From Eutypa lata (Eukaryota > Ascomycota > Sordariomycetes > Xylariales > Diatrypaceae), in assembly GCA_022661535.1 (NCBI GenBank), contig JAKULF010000004.1:310001-374000 (forward strand): DNA of 64,000 bases, written 5' to 3'. Positions 23,579-35,961 of the stretch are shown in pieces. Position numbers and translations under genes: made by a program. Numbering within the stretch: position 1 is the first letter of the stretch; every line of letters starts with the position of its first letter. Below the pieces are notes generated by a model, which saw only the letters and a program-made list of their open reading frames with translations, was not told the origin of the DNA and did no database searches.

Positions 23579-24373
23579 TTCGCCGATAAGGCAGGATGCT
23601 GATATTCGCCAATAGTATCTCTGTATCAAAAGGGCAAGAGTCTAACTACATAGTTGTTGAGACCTTCGTAATAGTAACGAGCGCTTCATCACAAGCACAA
23701 GTCGACCGTCCGGTGTTGGTCCCGCTGAACTGTACTGGGATTGCGATTTCTGTTTGGTAATAAAACTGATGGTAAGGCAGACCTGAGATAAGTGACAAGG
23801 CGTAAAGTTCTCTGCTTAGGTGGTAGTTATATGATTGGTTTAATCAGAACGAAACTGAGTTTGATTTGCCGAACCTAGTCGTGGACCTCGGAGCTTTCTG
23901 CCCTGTAAAGGTTGCTCATTCCTTTTCAGCGTTTCCGTCCTATTCATTCGGTCGGTTATATGCGCGGCTCGAACGTCTTTGGTCGGAATGTAACCTACAA
24001 ACAGCCGGGCACTAAGCAGATCATAGTGAAGGGGCGAAGAGAAGACTGCAACCGTGATTGGCGCCATACTGTAAGACTCACAAGGCATATTTTAAGGCTG
24101 GCTGGCTTGCGGGGTAGTTAGTTTTGTTGCTCTTTTCAAAATCCAAGACTACCAGTTCTAATCCCCTCTCAGCAGCTTTCTCGGCTTTTCAAACAGACGA
24201 GCGTTACTATTGAAGCCTTTACCATAAACAATTAGTAGTTTTCTCGTTTCATTGTATTGTAATGGAGTTTCGTTTTCGACTTTTTCGGTAGCACCATCGG
24301 CCGATTCGCAGTTATTGTGGCAATGCCCAGTCGCAGCTACTAACACTAACTCGCGTGTACAGAATTTGAGAAT
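23579..24373. other. Divergent promoter region
   Basis: Separates the 2EXR gene (minus) from the seven-exon gene at 24374 (plus). No coding frame, repeat or RNA seen. Confidence 0.5.
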
Positions 24374-26883
24374 ATGTCCTTCGGCTGGTCTGCCGGCGAT
24401 ATCGCCACGGCCATTAAGACAACATACAGTCTCTACCGGGCCCTCGATAGCTGCGACGGCGCCGCATCAGAATACCGCGAGGCTGTCTTCTTCCTCAAGG
24501 ACCTGATCCGAACCCTGGAGCCTCTCAGAACCTTCGCAGACTTAAGAGCATACCCTATTTATGCTAAAGATATTGAAGATCAAGTGGTATTAATTAAAGA
24601 ACCTGTTGATGATTTTCTTCAAAGCGTTCTTAGATATGAACCAAGCTTAGGCGCCATGGCAAAGAGCGGCCATCATCGAAACCTTCTTCCCAAATTAAAG
24701 TGGCATTTCTCAATTTCTAAAAAGGCATTGGCTTTAAGAGACAAAGTCCAATCACATATTCGAAATCTTGACTTTCTTATGCAGCGTTTGACCCTGTAAG
24801 CACCACATCAAGGACATAGGGTATGTTAACACAGCTAATTGATATGCAACGTAAGAGACGTTATCCTCAGAACCCAGCAGAGTCTCCCGGATCTCTTCCG
24901 CTCGGTATTCCAGGAAACCATACGCCCCGAACTCATCACGATACTCAGCAGCTTCCGTCGAGGCTCATCACAGGAAGGGCTTCGGTCCCCGTTATCGACC
25001 GAACAGTGCGAGAATCTGCACTCGTGCATTCCCGAGTTGAAACGCGGTATAGATGAATGCAAAGATATGCAACGGTGGTTTAACGATTGCCTACTCGCGG
25101 GTACACCCAAGTCTAAGCTTGTAATTCCCACCAAATACTTGATAGACAACGAAGAGTCTCATATCGGTGGGTCCCATACCGTCGAAACTCAAGCCATCGA
25201 TATACAGTCAACAGTCAGCAATCAGGTTGTTCAGAAGTTATTGAAAGAAATGTTAGTGTCAATACAAATACAAGAGTCTTAAACTAACTCTGTTGTAGAT
25301 ACAACCTTGTCCTAATCTACCTAGTCCAATTCTTACTGAAAGCCTTGTAAATATTGTACCTTTAGTGCTGAGCAAGCTAACAGGATCCCTAGTCGCCTAT
25401 TTGCAAGGCCGCCTGGACCAACCAGAGACAGGTTGTTCGCCAAGGGAAATATCACGTTCCTTGATGCTGTCGGTAGCTCTCCACGAGTGCTACCATATGA
25501 GTATTTTCGGAACTTTGAAGTAAGGCCCATAATGCAGTGCTCAAGTTTTATATTTTCTACATAACGAAGAGCTTTTAAGGTCTCGCGTTGCTTACAAAAA
25601 GTGTGCAGGTACTACAGGCGTACATACGAAGCCAGTTTTCGGGGGTGCCCCTGATTGAACGAGGACGCTATATAATCCTAAGTATGGTGAATAACAAAAT
25701 CATAAACGGGGAAAATTCTTATCGCTTCATTCTACCTGGAAGTACGATTGCGATGTCCGCCCTCGTGCGGATACGCCAAAATTCCGAATGTGCCCCCGCA
25801 AGTAACTTGCGGACAGAAAAGTGTCCAGAGCGATCGTGTAACGGAACGTGGACTAAATCGAAGTCTGAAACTTGGGTTACGTGGTAGGATAGCATCAACA
25901 CTACCAAAAGATGCAGCTAACCTATGATGCCAGCCCGAGTTGCGATAAGCAAATACTTACTCGATTGGAATCAAAAGATGACGAAAAAGGTGGGAGTTCG
26001 CAGGTTTCAACGACGAATAGTAGTGAAACTACACAGCCTCGAACTGGTGTCCTGGAAGAAAGTTCTAATAGGGAAGGGTATGATCTGGACTGTGATGACG
26101 TTTCAATGTTCAAAAGGATTGTAAGTCATTTCGAAAGACATCTCAGCAAGAAACCCGCCCAGGGTGTTTTTAATCAAGGCTCGTTACGCTTTCCGTCACT
26201 AAATTTAAGAAGGTCTACAAGAAGCGGCAAGTTGAAACGCCCAAGCAGTACCTACCCTTTGAAACGTACCAGAAGCGCCGACACGTTGGAGTGATGTATA
26301 GTTGTCCTTTTAGAAAGCCTAATCCTTTAGGGTTTAACGTTAAAGATGACCTGGAATGCGCCATCAGGCCTTTTGGGGGCTTGCTTCGCTTGAAGTGAGT
26401 ATTAATGCTTCCCACTTTTCCTTTTGAGTCTTTGCTTTATTTTTATTTTTACATTTATCTTATAAAATTGCAAGCTATCACCCAACAACTACTACAGAAG
26501 ACCGTAGCAGGTCCCTGGCCACTTTTCTGCCTCGTCGATAATTTAACATTAAAAACTTCCATTACAAGTTTAATTTGTTGTCCGTAACCGCTAACTATAG
26601 TAGGAGGCATCTTCTGCAATGTCACCCCGGGTATCGCTACTTAATATGCTTCCGGTGCCGACGAAAATTCAAAGATGAAGGACCGTTTTTGCAGCATGCT
26701 TCGCAGTGCCGTGAGGAAATCCAGCCTAACAGTCCCGACGACGGGATCGATGCAGTGGTTTTATTACGCTTTAAACCCCGAAAACCGAAGCATATGATTC
26801 TTAATTGGGAAGATATGTGCCGAGCACTGTTTCCAGAGGATTTCAATATATCCAAGTGTGTTATTCCGAAGACCTTCCATTAA
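24374..26883 (+). CDS. Fungal protein with helical N-domain, ubiquitin-like domain and zinc-finger-like C-terminus (seven exons)
   Basis: Exons 24374-24795, 24856-25251, 25366-25519, 25609-25880, 25934-26120, 26210-26394 and 26604-26883 keep one frame and give 631 residues. The N-terminus MSFGWSAGDIATAIKTTYSLY is typical of the helical domain that opens many fungal STAND-like and signalling proteins. Around residues 290-390, ITFLDAVGSSPRVLPYEYFRNFE and IERGRYIILSMVNNK through FILPGSTIAMSALV match a ubiquitin-like fold often paired with that domain. After CPERSCNG and a polar linker comes YSCPFRKPNPLGFNV. This leads into RHLLQCHPGYRYLICFRCRRKF and a trailing HASQC, a degenerate C2H2 pair. The 53-base intron at 25881-25933 has a CTAAC branch site 12 bases before its acceptor. 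I know this architecture as a recurrent uncharacterised mould family. A role in regulation or self-recognition is inference. Confidence 0.78.
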
Positions 26884-27795
26884 TGTGTTAACTGAATGGT
26901 ATTCACAGATTTTATACCAGTCCTGGTGAACTATGAAGCATTTCGCAGATAGAAATGCTTGTTTAACATTACGAGTCAAAAAAACTAAGGAGTCTTGGTA
27001 CAACAAAAATTTGTCATTTGGTTAATTGTGGTCTCCTTGCCAAAGACTTCAACTACTTTCTTAATGGGATGATCAAAAACTTTCTGGAACAACATGCACT
27101 AGTTAAACCGGATTTTCGAAACCACTCGTTCTACCAATACTGAAAGGTCGCCATTGATGGCCGAGGGACACTTTGGCTTTACTGGACCTCAAGAGCAACT
27201 AGCCAGTCAAAATCCAACACCAGCAGACCTCTCTCGGGAACCACGATTCAGATAGCCACTTCAGGGGCAACCTTAAATCCAGAATAATATGGACCTCCAA
27301 TATCCCCTCCGTTTATACGGGACCACTCACTGGGGAGATCACATCCACCAGACCTATTAATAGTCTTTAGTCCCTAACGGTGAACAGCTTCGCGGCTACT
27401 GATAGGCTCACCTAGATATCAAATAACGAATAGTTGTTAGATTTTTGCCCTTTTACCGGCTCCTGGGAGGATGGGAATCATTTCATGGGCGATGATACTT
27501 CCAATAGTTTCCTTAACTAGGTTTAATTCAGCTCAGGGTTATTATACTTGGTGTCTCGATTAAGTCGCCCTTCGTGTTTTACCACGTGCAGATGTAATAT
27601 GTGATTAACTGCTAAGAATGGTGCTTATTACAAAGCTAAAGATTATTTTTAACACTATTTTCTTATGTGTATCTTTTTTTAAGCAATCTACTTTATTAAA
27701 TTTTACCCTAGGTTAAGGTACATGTTGAATTTACCAGTATGAACAGTGGGATGTATACACAGCAGTTTACCACACTATAAGCGAACACAATCACT
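26884..27795. other. Convergent intergenic spacer
   Basis: 3' flanks of the seven-exon gene and the O-methyltransferase. AT-rich; nothing recognised. Confidence 0.5.
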
Positions 27796-29124
27796 TTAAG
27801 CCCACACAATTTCCATATTCGAGAACGGCGAAAGTTGTGAATGTCTGATCGCTGCAATCGTCAACCTCGGATCAGCCTTCTTGAAAAGCGCATCCCAATC
27901 CTTGAGGCTCCTCTCACCACCTCCGAATAACGTAAACATCAGCAAGTCCTGCGTCCTCATGAGCTGCTCCATATGATTCGGGATGTCCCCGATGCGGTTC
28001 GGGAGAACCCGCTCGTACACGAAGAGCTTCGTACCGTGCTCAGCCATCGCCGGGATGAGCCCCCGCAATATCCTCACACAGTCCTCGTCTTGCCAGTCGT
28101 GCAGTATGCGGCTGAGGATATAGGCTTTCGGCTTGAGCTCCGGCGGCTGGGCACGGAAGAAGTCGTGGACCTGGAACTCGACGCGCTGCTCTACGCCGTG
28201 TTCCTTGATCGCTTCGTTCGCGGCCTTCTCATTTGACCCCAAATCCTGAATGAGGAAGTTGATTCCCGCCGGGACGTCGTCCAGTATCCTGACTTCCACA
28301 TGGGCGTTGCCACCTCCCACATCAATGACGAGACCCCCACCCAAAGCGGCCCAATCGAAACCCCGCACAAAAGGCACGAACGAGTTCCCGGTGTGACCAG
28401 CTAGCAAGGCCTTCATGCCGGAGCTGAACTTCTCCATCCCCTTGCCCTCCGGGTCGTCCTCTTCTAGGGCCTTCCAGAAGCTGCGGCCCTTAGGATCCCC
28501 CAGCGAGACAGGAGGGACCCGCGCTTTACCAGAATCATTATCTTCATCATCGTTTGAGGCGCTCCTCCTCAACGCCTCGGGCAACTCCCACGCACCCCAG
28601 CTCATCAACCGGTCCAGCCGCATCTGGGTCCAGGGGGAGAAGGCGGGCATAGCGGCCGAGGCGGCCGTGTGGGCCACGAAGCCGTCCCGGGGCTCGTAGA
28701 AGAGCCCCATGAGGTACGCGAACCGCAGCTGCTGGTGCAGGAGCTTCGCGCTGACGCCGAGCGTAGCCGCGAGCTCCGCCACGCCGACGGAGGCCCCGTC
28801 TTCCGAGGGGACGGCCTGCGGCACGCCGAGGGCGTCGAGCGTGCGGAAGACGTCGATCTGGCTGATGGCGGGCCCGGCGAGCGAGAACAGCATCTCCGTG
28901 GGGCCGAGGGCCAGGTTCCGCATCTGGTGGCTGGCGTCGATGAGGGAGGACCGCGCCTGCAGGATCCCCGGGTGGTCGACGGCGTCTTGCCAGTCCTTGC
29001 GCCCGCTGGCTGCGAACGAGGGCTGCGGGAGGCCGTGCGCGTCGAGCTGCTGCTCGAGGCTTGTGGCTGCCTGTAGGATGGCCTTGGCTTGGGCAACGAG
29101 GGAAGGGGTTGGAATTGTGGACAT
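27796..29124 (-). CDS. SAM-dependent O-methyltransferase (fungal COMT type)
   Basis: Predicted to methylate a hydroxyl on a phenolic or polyketide-like small molecule. Single exon, 442 residues. The N-terminal half is the helical dimerisation and winged-helix domain (LLHQQLRFAYLMGLFYEPRDGF). The Rossmann part has SAM motif I VIDVGGGNAHVEV at about residues 266-278. The conserved acidic turn LIQDLGS comes next, then RVEFQVHDFF, and the catalytic-region motif ILHDWQDEDC with H342 as likely general base. LFVYERVLPN and the LFGGGERSLKDWDALF region complete the fold. An Asp/Glu/Asn-rich insert sits at residues 188-198. High GC and strong codon bias contrast with the AT-rich flanks. No polyketide or peptide synthase is adjacent, so the substrate is unknown. 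Confidence 0.93.
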   Translation of the reverse strand: MSTIPTPSLVAQAKAILQAATSLEQQLDAHGLPQPSFAASGRKDWQDAVDHPGILQARSSLIDASHQMRNLALGPTEMLFSLAGPAISQIDVFRTLDALGVPQAVPSEDGASVGVAELAATLGVSAKLLHQQLRFAYLMGLFYEPRDGFVAHTAASAAMPAFSPWTQMRLDRLMSWGAWELPEALRRSASNDDEDNDSGKARVPPVSLGDPKGRSFWKALEEDDPEGKGMEKFSSGMKALLAGHTGNSFVPFVRGFDWAALGGGLVIDVGGGNAHVEVRILDDVPAGINFLIQDLGSNEKAANEAIKEHGVEQRVEFQVHDFFRAQPPELKPKAYILSRILHDWQDEDCVRILRGLIPAMAEHGTKLFVYERVLPNRIGDIPNHMEQLMRTQDLLMFTLFGGGERSLKDWDALFKKADPRLTIAAIRHSQLSPFSNMEIVWA

Positions 29125-30728
29125 TTTTGGAAACGTGATGGGCTGGGATTAATCTGAGTCTCTATGCGATGTTGATGTTAATGAGGGGGAAAAGTGGTAC
29201 TGTGAGAAAAAAAGAGGGGGGGGGGAGAGAGAGAGAAAGAGTCAGGGGTTAAGAACGAATATACCAAGACGTCAGCAAGGGTTATCTGGGCTTCCCTGTT
29301 CCCATAAAAATCGAGTGGTTACCAGGATCTGCGCGGGATTAGGACGGGGTGGGATTGGAATGTACGATAGCCAACATGCATATATGATGCATATAAGACG
29401 GGAGTCCTATTATATGAGCTAGCTCCCTTTCCTTGTCGTCACCTTGTAGCCCTTACAAAGATAGACCACTGAATGCCACGGATTTGTCATTCAGGGCCCA
29501 CCGGGATTATAACGGTGCTGTTGTATATGTGCCACATGCGAGGAACTTCCCGATAGCCTGGGTCTTAACCGTATCAATATCTATCGAATAGTTGATACAT
29601 GGGTAGAAGGTCGGTTGGGGGCTGCGAAGGAATATGGATGGATATCATGAATTTAGCACTAATTTGGGTACGGACCCTATAATAATATATCTAGATATAT
29701 AGCAATAACAATATAACAGAAAACCACAGGATAACCATCGACGCAAAAACATTGCTCCTTGTGCGTGCTTCTAAAAGACAAAAGTGACACTATGAGAGTG
29801 AAACAGCACTCTTGCTCGAATTCAGATTAACTCTGGCCTCACTAGGGGCAGTAAGGCGTCACTATCGTACCATTATTTGAAGATCAGGACGTAGCTAATA
29901 AACTTTCTGAGAAAGCTAAGTATTGTGACGAAATGTTGTTGAGAATGCACATTGTGGTGCATAAAGGATGCCACCACAATCTTACAAATCTTGGTCATGT
30001 TCTGTACCTATATTTAGAATACACCCGTCGCCCTTGAATAAAAGGGGCACGCACAGTCTACGTGTTTTTGAAGTGACTGTACAAGTCCTACCCAGAATGC
30101 ATTATTATCAGTAGGGACATAACATCTTCTCTGGTTTTATTTGATATTTACGAAGGCCTAGTCGCATCCCTGGCAGCATTTACTTACCCCCTTTTCTTGC
30201 AAATTTCACCCGCGCTGAAAACAAGGGGATTTAGCACCAACTAGAATGCAATATGGTTGTGTATGAATTATCCTATGTATCCATGTCCCGCTATACTGTT
30301 AAGTATCTAACTAAGTTTAATCCCTCAAGGACCATTATGAATATCTCATAATAGAATGTGCTTCCGATAATCGCAGATCTAATGCCAAACATAACTTTCA
30401 CACTTCACACATGCGTCCTTAGCATTCCATATTCCCCCTTACCCGCTACCTATGGATATGTACTCCCCAGTAGGCGTTGTGGGAACCCCCTAAAAACCTC
30501 TTTCGCGGAAGATAGATATCTAAGCTATACCAACTAGCTGACGCTTGCTTGCCCGCTCTGCTAGTAGACAGACAGTGCTATCACTCACACACACCTTGGG
30601 TGCTAAGCTCCTGGACAATGCGAACAATCCCAGGATTTGCTCCTCCCGTACCAAGTCAAGGCGCGGCTAATATGACCTTTCTGCAGCATCTATAGTAAAA
30701 TCGACCACATCGTCCCCCATCTACTATT
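29125..30728. other. Intergenic, nothing recognised
   Basis: Promoter side of the methyltransferase, with a G/A-rich tract near 29210-29240, and the 3' flank of pantothenate kinase. No coding frame supported. Confidence 0.5.
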
Positions 30729-32629
30729 TCAGATAACAGCGACCTCATCGCCACTCCCACTCCCACCTGCACTCCCACTGCCCCCAAAATCACCGCCCGC
30801 AACAATGCGATCCCGCAACCTAGCCTCCAGCCCCGCCGCGCTCTCAAAGCTGGCGCGCCGGCCCCAGTTCCGCGGCTGGCGGCGCAGGAACGCGCCCACG
30901 GCCCCGAGGTAGCCCTCGTGGCGCAGGAAGTAGGCCTGCTTGCGGCCCTGGCTCCAGAACTTGATGGCGTACGACAGGGTGTTCATGGTCTGCGGGTGGC
31001 CCCGGATAAAGGAGCCCCCGAAGTAGATGTGCGATAGGCCGTGGACTTGCGACTGCAGGTAGGCGATCTGCCCGATGTTGTTGCTGATGGCGTAGAGGAG
31101 GGAGCGCGACATGTCGGCGTTGGTGAAGGGCGCGGTGGCGCGGTCGTTGTTGTTGTTGTGGTTGTTGGATTTATCAGTGTTGGGCGGAGGTGATGTTATT
31201 GTTGGTTCTGGTGCTGTCGCTTGCTGCGGTTGTGATGATAGGGGTTTTTGTTGTTCTTCTAATTGCGTCGAAGACGACTCAGGGGCGAAGCTTGCGCTCG
31301 GTTCCTCGCTGTTGGGTATAGGTATACTCGTGCCGTTTTCCTCAGCCTCTCTCTTCATCCGGAATACCTTCCCGAAGGAGCTGGCTATCGTAGTGCTCTT
31401 CAACCCAATCTTGCCGTAGTCGGTACCGTAGATATCGCCGACGAGCATGTCGACCTTCGCGTTGTCGCCATTGGCCGCCATCTCCAGCATATCGTCGAAG
31501 CTCTCGGCGCCGGTGAGCAGAGATAGAATGCCCCATAGCGTACCCCCTCCTAGCGACGTCCCTCCGACGCGCTCGAACTTCCGCGGCCCGGACACTTTGA
31601 GAATGCTGACGCCGGACCCTATGTTCACCAGCATGTACGGGTAGATGTTGGCGTCGGGCGAGGCGAAATGCATCGGGTCGGTCTCGGAATACGTGAACAC
31701 TTCGCGGGGTATCTCGGTAATGAAGAAATCGAGGCCTGCGATGCACGCGACAGTCGGTCTTTGTTAGCCATTGAACCTAACATCCTATGCAGACAACGCT
31801 ATGGTGCAGAATGCTAGGGAAGGGCAGTCGGACAGACGTACCGATAATCAAACACTCCATCTCGTCCTCTCGCAGGACATCAACGCCTAGCTGCTCCCTT
31901 ATCCTTTCGTAGAACTTGTATGCTCCCCCGCCAGTCGCCATGACGCACAATTTGTCGGGTTTCGAGCCATTGAGCGCCAGTTGGTTGTCTTTGAGGTGGC
32001 GCATGAACTCGAAACACTCGTCGATGCGATCCGTCTCGAAGGACTGGAAATTGAGTCGTCCGCCGGGGTCCGTGGAGTCTGACTCGCGGGAGAAGTACAC
32101 CAGCTTAGCTAGGGAACCACCGATCTAATCGTGCATCTATCGTGTAAGTCTATTGCATCTTATATACAGTGTTCTGCTAGGTATTTGACAAGGGAGGTAG
32201 GCAGCTTTGCGCGGGGAACATGGAAATGCGCAACAACGACGAAGGACTCACATCAACAGCTATGTGACTAACTACAGCGGTATGATTCGGCAGTCGGATA
32301 TCCTTCGTCTCATAATAACCCCCTACATTATTGCTACCGCCATTGCCAAGCGACGAACCTGCCGGAGTTCCAGATTCCGGGGACTCGACAATGAACGCGC
32401 CCTCGACGTTGATCTTAACAGAGCCGGGATGGCTGATAGTGCTACCAATCTCGGCGGTCGAAGTCATAGTCCGGGGTCTTCCCGTGACCGGCGATATTAT
32501 TTCCCCCGCTGCCGTCGCATTGTCGCCGTCGTCATTGGTGTTGTTGCTGCTACTGTCATGGACAGCGCTTTGCGTAGCGACTTCGGGTTGGGGGCTGTTC
32601 TGGGACATCGCGGGGTTGGCGGACGTCAT
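30729..32629 (-). CDS. Pantothenate kinase, eukaryotic type (PanK II)
   Basis: Catalyses the first step of coenzyme A synthesis, pantothenate plus ATP to 4'-phosphopantothenate. Minus-strand exons 32629-32252, 32124-31842 and 31735-30729 join in frame to give 555 residues. The N-terminal 120 residues are disordered. DIGGSLAKLVYFSR (from about residue 126) is the ATP-phosphate loop of the acetate/sugar-kinase fold. KLCVMATGGGAYKF supplies the second conserved Gly-rich turn. MLVNIGSGVSILKV and RVGGTSLGGGTLWGIL are the third and fourth. HIYFGGSFIRGHP and KQAYFLRHEGYLGAVGAFL close the core. It is longer than usual because of a Ser/Gln/Pro/Asn insert between FRMKREAEENGTS and TNADMSRSLLYAISNNIGQ, and a Gly/Ser tail. 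Cytosolic. Identification is firm. Confidence 0.93.
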
Positions 32630-33954
32630 GGCTCGGGGATTCGGGATCGGAGGGGTAGGTTGAATGGAAGTTATGTAGTACGTGCAAGAAAGCTTCTAGA
32701 CCGGCGCAGAAGCCCGGGAATGGAACTGTAACCCTTACTTAGACGGCATGAATGAAACGCACTTTTGATTTGAGGTATGCGGTGTGTTGCGGTGTGCGTG
32801 CAACCTTAATTCATCACATAGAAACTTCGGATGGTACATATAATTATCGCATTGCACAGTAACGTTAGGTATAACTAACTCCTCTCCTCTCCTCGGGGGT
32901 ATATGTCGCAAAAAAGCGCTCAATTGAAGACAAACTGGGGACGACGGACCTTTAGCCCGAAACGAAATAACAAGGGAGAGAAGACAAATGATTACGAGTT
33001 ACTCTATTTCCATGACTGTTTGCCCTTGACTCTGGATAACCACCCACCCCCATCCTTATCGATAAACTGGTATCGTAAGCAGAACGTTGGGAGGAGGCAG
33101 GGAGGATAATCCCGCCCGAGTCCCGCTTCTCCCGAGGCTTTGCGCTTTGAGTGGCCCTAACAGCCGGGATTCGGCCCCAAAGGTTTTTTCGAAGTTCGTC
33201 TTCTGCCAAGAGTTTATTCTCGTACATGAACCCAAGGTTATCAGGTTGCCAAGTTTGTGCTTTTGAGATTGATGGGACGCTTACATAGGAAGTACCTGAT
33301 TGCCCGAGACATCTAACAGAGGTTATCCTGACTGAAACAAAACATTAATAATGACGTAGGTGGACGTAGCATCAAAGCCACGGTAAGGGAGGGTCAAGTA
33401 CAACGAGACCTTTAGAGACAGGTCAAAGCTCACACTAACCAGTCGGATTTACCCAATCATATCGGCCGTACGTTCGAACTCACTTCCTTTCATGGTAAGG
33501 AGAGGCCTAGTGGATAATCGTCATATTGAATTGTTGGTACTTAAGACCCCTTAAACATTTGTTGGATACATATGTGTTGAGCAGAAACTCAAACCGGTAA
33601 CCTATTCTTCATCAAGATATCCAGAACCCTTCTTGCCACATTGTGGGAAGGGGTAACTAGTTAGTGTCTGTAAAAGTTCTATACACCTGACGCCGGTCAT
33701 CCTAGTTACTTAAGTAGTCAATAAAGTCTTCCTCGGAAGGGTTTCATCTTTCGAAACCATTTCGTGTTGTTCCTATCTCAGTAGAGAATACTAGACTGAT
33801 TGATGACTATATTCATACGACCAAGTATAGTGAAGAGTCTTCTTATTCCATGCAAACTCTCTGAACCCTTATATGTATGCATGCCCAGAACCTCATACTA
33901 CCATCCCCTAAAGGCTCTAGGTAGTACGACAAACAGATGTCGAGAGGCAGGTCC
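32630..33954. other. Intergenic, nothing recognised
   Basis: Promoter of pantothenate kinase and 3' flank of the beta-propeller pseudogene. A CCTCT repeat lies near 32880-32895. Nothing else supported. Confidence 0.5.
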
Positions 33955-35015
33955 CTATCGTACAATCGCGATAGTATGTGCACCGCGCGTCACAGGAACA
34001 GAGCGGCTCGTCTTCACGAACTCGACGCGGCCAGGATCGGCGTGGTCGCCGGAGATGTGCTAGAAGTTGACTGACCTGGCGGGCGAGCGACCGTCGTATC
34101 GGTCGAACGTGGTCGCCGCCACAAAGCGACTGGACCCGTCGAACACGAGGCCCTCGGGCAGGATGCCGTCAGAAGCGTAGGTGCCCACGGTCGCCAGGTG
34201 GCCCGTCTCAGCGTCCACGCGGAGCAGACTGAGCGACGAGAAGAAGCCCTGAGACGGGCTGTCGAGCGCCGGCGTGCTTCGCTCTAGGTTCGCCGTCACG
34301 GCCCAGTGCCCGTCCGGACTGATGGCCAGACCCTCGGGCATCACCCCGACCTGGGCGCGCGATACCAGGATGTGCTCTGCTGTCCCCCCCCGGAAGCCGA
34401 GGCGGATGCTGGAGATGGTGCCTCGGGGTGCCTCGGGTCCCAGGCCCGTGTATATGGCATTCGAGAGGACGTGGCGACCGTCCGGGGTAAACTTGGCGCT
34501 GTAGGGAGACCTCTCGAGCTCGATCGAATTGCCCCAGCGCTTCACCCGTGTCGCTTCGCCTTCGCCGACGACCTCGACGATCGTCAACTGGGGCCGCGTG
34601 TTGTCGGTGAGTGCGAGGATGTTGAGTTGGGTGTGGAAAGCGGCGTCCATAAGTAGGTGGCCTGGTGTCCAGTCGGGAATGTCTGGGTCGACAGCAGCGA
34701 GAGCACTCCGTTGTCGAACCGGTAAAGGGCGAGCGGTGTTTCCCCTCCCGCTCCCTCCAGCGTGTGGGTCACGGCGACGAGGTCGCCGGCACCATTGACC
34801 GAGGCAGGCCATCGACGGCTCGTGGAAGTCGTCTAGAGCCTGGACAATAGTCGGATGGTCCGGGTCGTCGAGATCAACGACGGCGATTCTTCAGGAGCTC
34901 TCTAGGTCTTCCAGCATCGCACTGTCGTTTCCAGTCGGACGACAGCCGCAAGCGAGAAGGTAAGCACCGCTATGAAAGCTGCCAGAGAAGCTTTCGGCAT
35001 CCTTAGGTCCATCAT
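33955..35015 (-). pseudogene. Decayed secreted beta-propeller protein
   Basis: The minus strand opens with a signal-peptide-like segment (MPKASLAAFIAVLTFSLAA). Propeller-type sequence follows but changes frame. One frame carries AVTHTLEGAGGETPLALYRF, while the next carries LMDAAFHTQLNILALTDN, with the shift near 34640-34670. SPDGHWAVTANL and PEGLVFDGSSRFVAATTFD are typical blade repeats of lactonase or YncE-like propellers. A TAG at 34060-34062 ends the frame just before HISGDHADPGRVEFVKTS through RGAHTIAIVR, which continues in the same frame to a natural stop at 33955. At least two more stops or shifts lie between 34800 and 34960. I judge it non-functional. Sequencing error cannot explain all the lesions, but introns could explain one. 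Confidence 0.72.
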
Positions 35016-35961
35016 TGTCTCCTAGCTGTGACCAGATAGGAAATCTTCGTATCTGCAGAGTAGACGCAGAGACTGTTTGAAAGATAATAGACTTAGTTAA
35101 CCTGCTTCTCGTGTTAACCTAGTATTTCAAACTAATATATTGAGATAGCTTTGATGACTAGTTGCGTGACACCTCTGGCTGCGGTCCTTGAAACCACTCC
35201 AAACTGTGGCATTAATCAGACTTTATAGTCAGTTATACGAATAGGGGAATGCTAATATTGGAAAACTTGGCTGCTCGGCATTATCGGGCACTATAGTAAA
35301 CCCCTGACCTTATTCGGTCTTAACCTGGGACTCATACTACCTGAGGTATCCATCTATGAATCTACATCTCGGGCCAAAATATAATGCAGAACCGATTCGG
35401 TAATGAGCTTCGAGAAAGGATTAGCTTGTACGCTTGGCGAAGCTGGGCAAGTGTAATACAACGGTGGCAATGAGGTTTAGGGGAACGCTTTATACTTGGC
35501 AGGGGAGTATTTTCCTATAGCATCAGCCGTGAACAACCTTGCCCCTATAATTGTCGGATGTCATACGGCTTGGCTTGCGTTCATATTGCAACGCCGCATT
35601 GTTCCGAACTTGGCGAGACACCGTAGGACATGCATATCTCAATCCACATAGAGTCTATCCTCACACTAGCCTTGTGCAATACTTCATGCCTCCAATCATG
35701 GCAAGCAATCTCCGTTAGGAGCCTACTCTTGTCGGCTTTCCGCAAGCACTATCAACGATACATTGACCCACCCGGCTCATCTTAAGCGCATGTGCTACAA
35801 GGTTGGTTGTGGCCCTACGCAGTCATCTGAAGTTTCTAGATTTATTCTACGTATATATACAGTAATGATAGATATATCATAGAACGCTATAATAAGCGCC
35901 GTAGCACAGAAGAAAGGCTATCATGTATAACTACACTACCGTATCTCGTTCAATGGACAGC
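35016..35961. other. Intergenic, nothing recognised
   Basis: No coding frame or repeat supported. Confidence 0.5.

Noticed and set aside
28669..29152. Plus-strand frames over the O-methyltransferase
   Set aside because: Shadow frames caused by high third-position GC of the real gene.
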